Assembly (NCBI RefSeq): GCF_030253575.1
Contig: NC_080560.1
Coordinates: forward strand, 10,970,501-11,034,500
Direction of reading: 5' to 3'
DNA: 64,000 nucleotides
Origin: Rhododendron vialii
Taxonomy: Eukaryota > Streptophyta > Magnoliopsida > Ericales > Ericaceae
Part shown: piece after piece, positions 11,109 through 20,793 of the stretch
Layout: each line of letters begins with the position of its first letter
Position numbering within the stretch: the stretch's first letter is position 1
The notes under the pieces: generated by a model
What the model was told of the DNA's origin: nothing
The model's input: only the letters and a program-made list of their open reading frames with translations
Databases searched by the model: none
Position numbers and translations under genes: made by a program

Positions 11109-14011
11109 ATGGAGAGAACAAGTCTTCTTCATCAGCGTCTCCGGACCAACTGTTACTACTCCCTCTCTCTCTTCTTCGTCTTCGCCCCTTTCTCTTCTTC
11201 TCTCCTCCCAATCGGCATCCACCCCCTAGGTCCTCTCTCTCTCCCTCTGTACGCACCCACACTCTCTCTCTATATGAACGTATCTGTATAGTTTTGGTTT
11301 TACTAGTATGTGTTATGATTGTGATTGGCAGATGAGAAGTACTATGCTACGGAGGTGATTAAGTGCAGAGACGGATCCAAAGCTTTCACCAGAGACCGTC
11401 TCAATGACAATTTCTGCGATTGCTCTGATGGTACCGATGAACCCGGTACTGCTCACACTTGATTATTTTTTATTTTTTTATTTTGGATAACTCAGGTGTT
11501 ACGGGCACCTGGACTAATCTTGCGTGTCCATTTCCACCACTCACTTACAGGGAGCCCAAATAAATTCGGAGCAAAGTTCCGAATGGATTGGACCCAAAGG
11601 AGCACTTGTGAGAGGTTCCGAACCAACCTAAGACCTTAGAAGGGACTAGGGAGCAAATTCCTGAGTCCCCAGCTTTGACCACTGGGCGAACCCCGGGTTC
11701 TCACACTTGATAATTTTCAAACAGCAAATACATATGTTTATTGTGTGGCTAATGATAAAATGTGCTCTCTTTGTTTGGTGTTATGAATCGGGTTTTTACT
11801 TCTGGGTTCTAGTTGGGAGTTGGAGTGAATCGACAAATGCTTTAGGGTTTCGTGATGCATAAGCTATTTGTTGATTTTGAGAAGACAAAATGCCTCATTT
11901 TCTTCTGTTTTTTTCTAAGAATTGAGAAAAGTCACTTAAGAATTCTAACTGATTGGAATGCAGGGTTTCAGTTAATTTGTTTTTAGGGTAGCAGTTAATT
12001 TGTTTGGGTTGATTTATGTAGTTAGGTAGGTACGGCTCAGTTCCAGTTTCATCAACTTTGGTGTGTGCAAAGTATGTTTCTTCCAATTATAGAGCTCATG
12101 AGAGAAGTCACTTCTTTTTTTCCATGTTTTGAAATTTGATCAGCAGAACATGTTTTGGAAATATGGTTTAGAAATTTCGAAGCTACCTACTTTATTTTAA
12201 AGTACGGTAGGCGTCCGCGCAATTTTGCGCCTTTGTCACTAGTAGACTTCAAACCACATGTTCTAGGAGTGTCAAAAGTATTGTGGACATAATTTGAGTC
12301 TTTTACTATCCTCGTGGGCGAAAATCGGTGCAATGAGAACACTTCATATACTATTAGCGGGCTTCTTTCCAGATGTAATGCACACAGTACTTCCCTCAAA
12401 ATGATGGATAGTACTAGAACAAGGATTAGTGGTGGCATATGTGACTAAGGCGAGCCAACTTGCGACATAAAGAGTCTGTGTGCGCCTTGGAGTGGGGTTG
12501 TAGGTGTAGGTTCTATTTCATTTGATTTTTCTCTGCAACCTAGGCCTGAGATATTTTGTTCTCTTTCTGGAAACAAACTAGGCCTGAGATATTCTGTTCT
12601 CTTTCTAGAAACAATCAAACATTAACTGGCATGGTCTACTCATTCATCTGAAGAACTATTGATATCAATAGTTGTTGTTGAGAGGGAAGATTGCCTGTCG
12701 TTTCTTCTCTGCAACAAATACCAATTAATTTTTCTTTCTTCCTTTCTTGTCTGTATTAAATTATTATTTTTATAGTAAAATGTCACATGTATGACCAAAT
12801 TCGGTTATTATTTATTTGTTCAACTCAGTATTCCGTTTTCTCCTTGTGGTTCATGTAGCCTGCTTTGTCTATTTTGCAGGAACATCAGCCTGTCCAACGA
12901 GTAAATTTTACTGTAAGAATGTGGGAAGTATACCTCAGTTTTTGTTTTCTTCTCGGGTGAATGATCATATTTGTGGTAAGTGCAATCTGTGAAACCACTT
13001 CCCTAATCTTTTATTTCGTTCAGGTTATCAACTTATCTGTGTTTTGATAGTGTCGTTATTTACATTTATAAATGAGTGATATGCGGGCATTGGGTGCCCT
13101 AGAGTTCCATAATTTCCCGTGGGTTGGACGTACATGTGATCTACCTCCTGGAAAGATGGTTGTCAAGAGTTATGCAGTACCTATTGTCGTCTTATCATTT
13201 GATTCAGTTTTTACAAGGCCCTCATTTGCTCGTAAAAGGACCATGGGATTAGTGACATGTTCCCGAGAATCACTCCCATCATTTGGATTTAGAAGGACCA
13301 AAACCATAATTGCAGACTTGCAGTCCAAGTCCAACTAGTTTCAAACAAGAATAAATGTAGAGTCGTAGACGTAAAATTAGAGGCTTTAAGTTCTTGTTCT
13401 ACAGCATAGAATACGTGTTAAATTGCATGTATGGTATGGTATAGTTGCTTTCCCTGGTAAAATACCTTGCCCCTCACTTAAGCTGTATTATATCTGTCTT
13501 GTTAATTTTGTGTAGCTTCGGACAATAATTGATCTTATGGTTCATTTACCGAAGGAAAAATGAAGTATTTTATGGTTAGTAAAAGTCCTAGCTTTTGTTC
13601 TTGTTCCTTCAGCATTAAATTCAGTTGCCAATGCATTGTGTTTATAGATTGTTGTGATGGAAGTGACGAGTTTGACGGAAGCATTATTTGTTACAACACT
13701 TGTGTCATGGGCGGGAATGTTGCATACAATACAATAAACTATGGATCGACAACTGCTGATCTGGGTTCTGTTGATGTGAAAGTAACTGGAAAGGGAGTGA
13801 TTCCGGAGGATTCAACTCAGAAACTTCAAGGTATTGTTTTGTGTATGACAGCTCTCGTGCAAAATGAGAATTTCACTAACTGTATGTTTGATATTTTGTG
13901 ATTCCAGGTTTGAAGACACTCATAATCATACAGATCATCCTCATTACTTTTTTGGTGGCTTTCTGTTTATGCCGTAGACGTGTCAGATCAAAAAGAAGAT
14001 ATCCCCGTTGA
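11109..14011 (+). CDS. Short glucosidase II beta-subunit-like membrane protein
   Basis: Five exons: 11109-11229, 11332-11445, 12880-12975, 13648-13830 and 13908-14011. All junctions are GT-AG and in phase, giving 205 residues. Residues 1-33 look like a signal peptide. [17 protein letters not shown] opens the glucosidase II beta N-terminal domain (PRKCSH-like). Two cysteine-rich LDLa-like, Ca-binding modules follow, with [14 protein letters not shown] and [17 protein letters not shown]-terminal transmembrane segment (about 173-193, [15 protein letters not shown]) ends in a basic tail [12 protein letters not shown]. The long coiled region and mannose-receptor-homology domain of true glucosidase II beta are absent. 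Arabidopsis has a similar short protein (AT2G42390, about 212 residues), so the shortness is a family trait and not damage. An ER role in glycoprotein quality control is inferred from homology, not shown. Introns 2 and 3 hold a SINE and small repeats. Confidence 0.9.
11464..11699 (-). mobile_element. tRNA-derived SINE in intron 2
   Basis: On the minus strand it begins with an A-box-like GGTTCGCCCAGTGG (about 11679-11693). A canonical B box GGTTCGGAACC follows (11614-11624). It ends ACCTGAGTTATCC followed by an A/T-rich tail. Flanks carry a 12-bp direct repeat CTCACACTTGAT (11452-11463 and 11700-11711), with further similarity beyond, which fits a target duplication. A diverged relative sits at 56705-56927. 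Confidence 0.8.
12541..12616. repeat. 38-bp tandem duplication in intron 2
   Basis: Two 38-bp copies (12541-12578, 12579-12616) starting TAGGCCTGAGATATT and differing at only a few bases. Intronic, no function suggested. Confidence 0.85.
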
Positions 14012-16126
14012 ACAAGTTCACTCCGAGCTTGCCATTCTGAAGCCAAAACATACCATTAAATTGCTGACATTGCCAAAAACTAATATCATTCCTCTCTTCC
14101 CTTTTCCAATACCTCCAAAGCCCCAATCAGAGATAATTTTACAACCTTAACCATATTTTCTCCCTCAAGTTGCCTATTCCTGCCTTCTCTCCTACACCCT
14201 GCACAGACCCCTCATCCCCTTCCTCTTTCTAATTCCAATATTCAATCCCTTCGCCTTCATTCTTACTCCCCAGACTCACTGTCTCCTTTTCACTGCATGA
14301 CTTGATTGCTGCTCCTATCTCATATAGGATACAGCACTGGTAGTGGCTCTTGCAATTGCAGTCTTCCATAGGTCTGTGCTGTTGCTGCTCGAAAGTGGTG
14401 ATGCTGTAATTTGTGGAATTGGTGCAGTCAGAAGGGCCTCAGGGGTGGGAGAAAAGATGAAAGGTACAGTGGCTAAAAGCCTAAAAGTGGGGGATTGACA
14501 TCAATGCAGGAATTAGTGGTGAAAATGGTCAGACTATGGGCAGGTGAAGAGATTTGGAAAGCAGTCGCGATGGTTCTGGTTTTGGAGACGGCAGATTCTT
14601 GTTGGGTTGGAACGCAGAGTATTGTAGCACTTTGTTGCGATTAGTAATAGTATCTAAAACTAAAATACACATTTATGCCTTGAGTTTGAATTTCTGGTGC
14701 CTTTTAGATTTACATGACCTTTTGATTATTTCGGATTTCCAAAATCTGTATGAACTGCAACCAAGTCAATTATCCCATATGCTACTTGCCACCCCCTTTC
14801 ATCTAACTCTGCTAAGGGATTGTGAATATTACTAAGCTACCAATTTTTATCACTATCTAAATTCTGCGAATTTCGAAATCCTGTAGTATAGCCGAGAACC
14901 CAAGGGACCATCACTTTACTACTGGCCCAAAGCCACCACAGTAATGTTGACCACCACCCCACCGTGCACAAATATGCCAGTAAAAAGCACCGCCGCCGAG
15001 CACTGCACCAGACCATCCACTCCATGGTTTTCCTTCTTTTCCTCTCTCCCTTACGACAATGGGAACCCGCATCTTCTGCACGTGGGCTCCTCATTCTTTG
15101 TGGAGCTTTTATTTGGAGCCAGATGCTTACGGCTTCTGATATATTTGTGTTTCAATTTGAACCCAATAACTCATGTTTGCAGACGAATTCCTCTTTTTAT
15201 GCTCAAAGCATGTACACCAATGAAAATGTAAAAATGCTGATCAACAATGCATTTTTTTCATTTTACCTATTCATATCTCTCTCAACACTACACCAATACT
15301 ATCTATTTTACCTAACTCCAATTAAAAAATATATTTTTTACTCATTTTTTATTATGTTTATTGTTTAAAGAGAGGAGGGAGGAGGGAGGAGAGAGAGAAA
15401 GAAGTAATAAAAAAAGAAAGGAGTATGAATAGTGCATAGGTAAAAATAGAAAATAATTATTCATAAATGTATTTTAGCTCCTCTTTTAAGTCATCTGGTG
15501 TAGATTATTTTTTTTATATTTCTCTTAGATAAAATAACAAAAAATGCATTTAAGTTTATCTAGTGTACTTGATCTCAGAAGACCATGAGATGGTTGTTTA
15601 GTTGTGAGTTTTAAGATAAGTTTTTAAAATTAAAATATTCAATATTGTATGAATTTGCATATTTTTTTTTGTCTTTAGTAGATTTTTAATATTTTACCAC
15701 CTAACTTTTTATTTTTAAAATAGAGAAAGCAAAATCAATAAAGATGAAAAATTCCAATGACGAAGAAGAACGAGCTGTGCAGAAAGGTGCACAGCATTGT
15801 GTTGTACACCTTCGAGCCGTCGGATTATGCATCCGACGGCTCGAAAGTGAACAACACTGTGCCACGGCACAACACACGATCCCCAAATTCGAAGAACAAG
15901 GGGTGCAATGACATTTCAAAGATAAATGAGAAAAAAGTGTGATTCAATAAATTCCCAAAGAGTTTTCAGTGTAATTCTTCAAAAATACAACTGGCTATGC
16001 AAAATTAGTTTTTTGATTAACCTCATCTAATTTACGATTCCGAAAGTTCCACTTTAAGCACTGTAGAAGAAGAACAAGGGGCCCCAACCCTAGAACAAAA
16101 CGTCACAGTCACCGAACGTCACCCCA
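14012..16126. other. Spacer between the glucosidase-like gene and the 931-residue gene
   Basis: No gene is supported. The left part probably holds the 3'UTR of the upstream gene. Around 15195-15560 an AT-rich block has opposed ends (ATGTACACCA and TGGTGTAGAT), compatible with a degraded MITE. A strong hairpin at 15787-15870 is listed separately. The final 100 bp before 16127 would be 5'UTR or promoter of the next gene. Confidence 0.5.
15787..15870. repeat. Perfect 15-bp hairpin with outer imperfect arms
   Basis: TTCGAGCCGTCGGAT (15811-15825), a 5-base loop TATGC, then the exact complement ATCCGACGGCTCGAA (15831-15845). Outer arms GTGCACAGCATTGTGTTGT (15787-15805) and the imperfect complement at 15851-15870 extend the foldback. 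Most likely the body of a small MITE; the orientation relative to flanking genes gives no clear terminator role. Confidence 0.85.
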
Positions 16127-18922
16127 ATGACCACCAGCTCCTCCCCCTCTCTCTCTCTTCCCCACCAAGATCCCGAATTCCCACATTCCCAAAACCCAAA
16201 TTTCCAACAACAAACTGAAACTCAATCCCAACCTCAATCCCCTCAAACCCTAACCCTAGATTTCCCAAACCCACAAGACCAAGAAGCTCAAGAAGAAGAC
16301 CCTATAATCGTTGACCACAAGGGGGAAGAAGAACCAAATAAATCATCTATGTCAAAATCAGGTATTTCTTCTTCTCTCTCTCCTCCGCGGCTTATTATTC
16401 CACCAAACACGGACCAGGAGCCCAACCCGCGTTCTCTCGCCTCGCCCACGAGCCTATCGCGTCGACCCAGCAAGAAAAAGAAGGGTTGGCCCAAGAAACA
16501 GAAAGCCATCGAGAAGAAAGTCCAAACCCTAATCGAGAACCTGAAACCCATTCCTTTTAAGCCCTCGAAAACCCTTAATTTTGGTAAGCACGAGAAGTTG
16601 CTGAAGCGATTGGGGTTGTGGGATTTTGTTCATATTGAGTTCGACCGCGAGGTTCGCGTGGATCTCATTGCCCAGTTGATTGCGAATTACGAGTCTAGGT
16701 CTAGTTACGTGAATGGGCTTAGGGTTGCGGTGAACCGGGCTGATTTGGGCCGGGCTTTTAAGTTGCCGGTGAAGAAAGAGAAGGGGGGAGGAAGTGTGTC
16801 GTCGGAGGCGGTGGATTTGGATTCTGAGGCTGTTGTGACAGAGGAGTCGATAGGGTTTGTTGAAGATTTCGTGTCGAATTGGTTGCTTTTGCATGAGGAC
16901 ACGTGGATATTGCCGAACGAGGTGGTGAATTGGACCAAGGCGGTCAAGGATGGGCATCCGGAGAAAGTGGATTGGGCCGGGTTGATTTGGTTTATGGTTG
17001 AGAAGGAGTTGAACCAAGGGAACAAGTTGAAGGAGTGCTATTACGCATCGCATTTGCAGCACTTGATAAGGTCGCAGAGGGAGGAGTTGTTTCGGGAAGA
17101 GAATAGGGAGGAGGTAGGGGTGGAAGTGAAGGATGAAGATGATGGTGGTGATGTGGAGATGTGGCAAGAATCGAAGGGGGAGGCAGAGGTGGAAGTGAAA
17201 GAGGAAGATGATGGAGGTGAAGTGAAGATGGGGCAAGAATCGAAAGTGGAGACCATGGTGGAAGCAAAGAAGGAAGAGGTTGATGGTGAAATCAAGATGG
17301 GGGAAGAACCTGCAGTGGAAGCAAGGGTAGAATTGAAGGAGGAAGAAGAGGATAGTGGTGAAGTGAAGATGGAGAAAGAACCTACGATGGAGCTAGGGGT
17401 GGATGTTAAGGAGGAAGATGGTGGTGGTAAAGTGATGATGGAGCAACAGCCTATGGTGGATGTAGGGGTGGATGTGAAAGACGATGAGGATGGTGGTGAT
17501 GTGAAGATTGGGAAAGAACCTATGATGGAAGCAGGGGTGGATGTTAAGGAGGAAGTGAATTTGGGGGAAGAACCTTTGGTGGAGTCAGGGGTGAATGTTA
17601 AGGAGGAAGTGGAGTTTGGGGAAGAACCTATGGTGGAGGCAGTAGAGGAAGTGAAGGAGGAAGAGGATGGTGGTGGTGAGATGAAGATGGGCGGGTTTGA
17701 TGATTTTCAAGGACAACAGTTAGAGGACAATGTTATGGGGGAGGAACTAAATGTTGAATTAACCTTGGGGAAAGAGATAGCTGAGATGGAAGAGCAAGAC
17801 ACAGATGTTAAGGAAGGGGACATGATGGATGTAGAGGACAGCGAGGCAGATGAACAAGAACAAGGGCAATGGCTTTTGGATGGAAAGAACAGCGCGGGTG
17901 ACCACTTCTTGCAGCGTTGTAACATAGATGCTAGTACGTGTATGGATGGTGATGAGGAGAGGAAACCAGAAGAAGAGGAGGAGGAGGAGGAGGAGGAGGT
18001 GGATGATGAAGAAGAGGAGGAAGCGGAGGACGACCATTTTAGTCTTTTGTCTCGGGGCAATACTTTAGAGGGCAATATGTTAACAGGCAATCTACTTCAA
18101 GGAATGGAGACAACCCAGATGCCTTTTTCTTTGACAGATACACATGGGACTTCGGGTGGTTCATCAATTTTTGGTCATGGCAGTTTTGGTCATGGCAGCA
18201 AAAGAGAGATTGTTCATGAGGATGATATCTCGCATAAGAGGATCAGGAGTGATGGGCCTTGGAGTCATAAATCATCCGACTTTGAAATGTGCATGGAAGA
18301 AATGCAGAACTGGATGGGAAAAGCTAGGATGGTGTATCAGGAAAAGGAGAACGCTTTTGAAGTATCGAATACGAGCCAGCAACTCTTACTTGGTGAGATC
18401 CAGCGTAGGGATGATTTGATTGAGCACTTGCAAAAGACCAAGCGTGAAGAGATACAGAAGAAAGATGGGGAAATATATAGACTTGAACGTGAACTGTATT
18501 TAATGGGTAATCTTTTAGATGGTTATAGGAAGGCTGTGAAGGAAACCCAGAAAGCATTCTTTGAGTATAGGCAACAGTGTCAACTTCTGGAAGAACCAGT
18601 TTACAAGGATGTGGGTCCTGGGGGCCTGGTACTTAGCACAATGGAATTGGAGAAACGACGACAGAAAAGGGAAGAAGAAGAGAAGATGGTTCGTATGGTG
18701 TTGGAGCAGAAGGTGAAGGAGTTCGAAGAAAACGTCTTTGGCAACATAGAGGAGAAAATGGAGGCACATTTCAATGATGTTCTAAAGCTGAATAAGCGGT
18801 TGATGGATGCTGAGAATGAATTCAAACTACTGAAGGAGTTGTCCGCGAAACCCAAGGTTCCGGTAACATCAGAATCTGCACCAGTTGAAACCACTCCAAC
18901 GTCTGATGTGGTTGATATGTAG
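16127..18922 (+). CDS. Large acidic repeat / coiled-coil protein, function unknown
   Basis: Intronless 931-residue frame. Residues 1-110 are Ser/Pro/Gln-rich and probably disordered. A basic, NLS-like stretch SRRPSKKKKGWPKKQK lies at about 111-126. A conserved-looking globular part (about 145-320) includes KTLNFGKHEKLLKRLGLWDF and NYESRSSYVNGLRVAVNRAD. Residues about 326-525 are degenerate acidic repeats of roughly 18-25 residues, typified by KMGEEPMVEAGVDVKEEEDG. An E-tract follows near 615-635. The C-terminus (about 716-905) is strongly predicted coiled coil, rich in EEIQKKDGEIYRLEREL-type heptads. I believe plant homologues exist as uncharacterised nuclear-type proteins, but I cannot name one. 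Nuclear location and a scaffold role are inference. Long antisense frames here are codon-bias shadows. Confidence 0.85.
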   Translation: MTTSSSPSLSLPHQDPEFPHSQNPNFQQQTETQSQPQSPQTLTLDFPNPQDQEAQEEDPIIVDHKGEEEPNKSSMSKSGISSSLSPPRLIIPPNTDQEPNPRSLASPTSLSRRPSKKKKGWPKKQKAIEKKVQTLIENLKPIPFKPSKTLNFGKHEKLLKRLGLWDFVHIEFDREVRVDLIAQLIANYESRSSYVNGLRVAVNRADLGRAFKLPVKKEKGGGSVSSEAVDLDSEAVVTEESIGFVEDFVSNWLLLHEDTWILPNEVVNWTKAVKDGHPEKVDWAGLIWFMVEKELNQGNKLKECYYASHLQHLIRSQREELFREENREEVGVEVKDEDDGGDVEMWQESKGEAEVEVKEEDDGGEVKMGQESKVETMVEAKKEEVDGEIKMGEEPAVEARVELKEEEEDSGEVKMEKEPTMELGVDVKEEDGGGKVMMEQQPMVDVGVDVKDDEDGGDVKIGKEPMMEAGVDVKEEVNLGEEPLVESGVNVKEEVEFGEEPMVEAVEEVKEEEDGGGEMKMGGFDDFQGQQLEDNVMGEELNVELTLGKEIAEMEEQDTDVKEGDMMDVEDSEADEQEQGQWLLDGKNSAGDHFLQRCNIDASTCMDGDEERKPEEEEEEEEEEVDDEEEEEAEDDHFSLLSRGNTLEGNMLTGNLLQGMETTQMPFSLTDTHGTSGGSSIFGHGSFGHGSKREIVHEDDISHKRIRSDGPWSHKSSDFEMCMEEMQNWMGKARMVYQEKENAFEVSNTSQQLLLGEIQRRDDLIEHLQKTKREEIQKKDGEIYRLERELYLMGNLLDGYRKAVKETQKAFFEYRQQCQLLEEPVYKDVGPGGLVLSTMELEKRRQKREEEEKMVRMVLEQKVKEFEENVFGNIEEKMEAHFNDVLKLNKRLMDAENEFKLLKELSAKPKVPVTSESAPVETTPTSDVVDM
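17101..17700 (+). repeat. In-frame degenerate acidic repeats
   Basis: About eight in-frame units encode variants of (V/I)KMGxEPMVExGVDVKEEEDGGE. Unit length varies (about 18-26 residues) through in-frame loss of the EEDGG part. The repeats lie wholly within the 931-residue gene and keep its frame open. Confidence 0.8.
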
Positions 18923-20793
18923 GTCAGACTTAACCTTTAAAACTTGTGTTGATATGACTTGCACGTTGCTTGTATTTTTGTGTGATTATGTTGATGCCTT
19001 GATATACGGGGTTGAGACCTCGTTTTGCTTGTACCCAGTCTCAGACTTAGAACATGAAATCTTGACAGTTTGTGGTTTTATATATTCACTGTGCACCATG
19101 CTTTGTTGTCTTTCTGCCTGGTTTCTTGAAGGGAATTGAGGATTCAATCCTGGTGAATCCATTTTATTTGGGAATTACTGAATTAAGTTGGTTGATCGGA
19201 ATGAAGTAATGATCTACTATTGTTATCTGGTTCTGCTCTCCTAATTTTTGCCGGAATAGAAGATATCTGCTCTTTTCACTTTTTGGTGGCATTACTCAAT
19301 CGTTCTCACTTCCCTTGTCTTGCTGTAGAAATATTCAGAAAAAGCACCTTTTGATAGAATTTTTGTTTCACGCTAATATATTTACCAGAACATTTTCTGG
19401 GTCACGAGCTTGAATAATGTAGTTGTGTTTCTCCAGTGCTATGTTGTTTTACTTGAAAAGCAGAGTTTGATGCAAGTATTTCAATGAGCTCGCTCTCTCT
19501 CTCGAGTTTGATGTAAGTAATTTGATGAACTCTCTCTCTCTCTCTCCAAAATACTCACCTTCAGGCGAACATATCAACATCTGAGCATTTCACTCTCCAA
19601 AATACTCGCCTTCAGGCGAACATTTCAACATCTGGGCATTTCAGTTTGTCCTTCCTTTCTGAAGAATTTGACAAGATTAAAATTTGAAGGATGACATTCC
19701 TGGATTTATTTGGCCATTGCAAAATTTTGGGACAGATTATGCTTTGCTTGATGTGTGTTGTCTAAGTCTTGCTTCCTTCACCTTTTCGAAAATAGCAAAT
19801 TTCATCTTTACTATGTCTTGTTGACCGAGCAAACTATGTCCCATTTAGCTTTAATTGCATCTTTTCGATCTGTTATTGACCATAGCAAACTAAGTCTAAT
19901 TACCGGAAGCATGGCCTTATTCCTCTCGGTGCCTTGAAGATTATATTTTGCCATAAACGCAAGTTCCTTCAATTGCATACCAAGTTCTGTCACACCCTGC
20001 AACTTCTTGATTTCAATTATTTTCTTACTTCAAAGAATAGCCAAGACTAGATTAGTCTGCCGGAAAAAAGAAGATAAAAATAAAAAATGAAGTAAATTAG
20101 TGGGGTTACATCTTTGGTTCTCTCTTATCATCATTTGCTTATTGAATTGCTCTGTAGATTTTTGATCCAAACTCAATCAGGACGTAATTTTGTTACCAGA
20201 AAGGCATGAGGTCTAATTCATTATAGCACAGACAAAATATTGGACATCAAAATACATCGGATTGCAAGAAGACCTGAAATGTTATTGACGTTTTCTAATG
20301 GAGACGTTACATAAAACTCCAAAGTTTCATTGCCTCATCATAGACAACACGAATATATCGTAAATTCTCCACACGAAAGGAACAAATTGATCAAAAATTG
20401 GTGTAGCAGCTCCATAAGGCTAATCCAGCTTGGATATCCTTGGCGGATGGCTTCACGACCAGCTAAACTGCAGTTCTGCTGTTGGGATTGTAGGCCAATG
20501 TGGACAAGATAAAATAGGTACCAATTCTCACGTCATAGGTCACACAATTTCACAATTTTACTATAGGACTCTTTGTTGCCGCTCTCAGTCATCGCTCTAT
20601 GCTCTAGTTCAGTAGTGTGGGATATTTCCAAGAGGCGCTATCTTGCTCTTGATCTTGCTTTCAATTACGCACATGCATTATGTGACTTAACTCACCAGCA
20701 AAGTACAGGATCCACGGACTTTTACAATAGAGTCGCGGCACAAGCTGTGAAGGCCCAGCCAAAGGCGGACAATAGTTCACCAGTAGCCTTTAG
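18923..20793. other. Spacer; 3'UTRs and small repeats
   Basis: No gene is supported. A 51-bp tandem duplication lies at 19542-19592 and 19593-19643 (CTCTCCAAAATACTC...), preceded by a partly repeated GAGTTTGATG(C/T)AAGTA unit and short CT runs. The right side would hold the 3'UTR of the minus-strand PPR gene. Confidence 0.5.

Noticed and set aside
13072-13338. 88-codon frame in intron 3 of the glucosidase-like gene
   Set aside because: Not in phase with a useful exon and no family resemblance.
16244-16262. Telomere-like CAAACCCTAACCCTAGA
   Set aside because: Only two CCCTAA-type units, lying in the coding frame of the 931-residue gene; not an interstitial telomere array.
16529-17236. 235-codon frame antisense to the 931-residue gene
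   Set aside because: Low-complexity Pro/His/Leu content mirrors the acidic repeats on the sense strand; no domain, and sense coding is far better supported.
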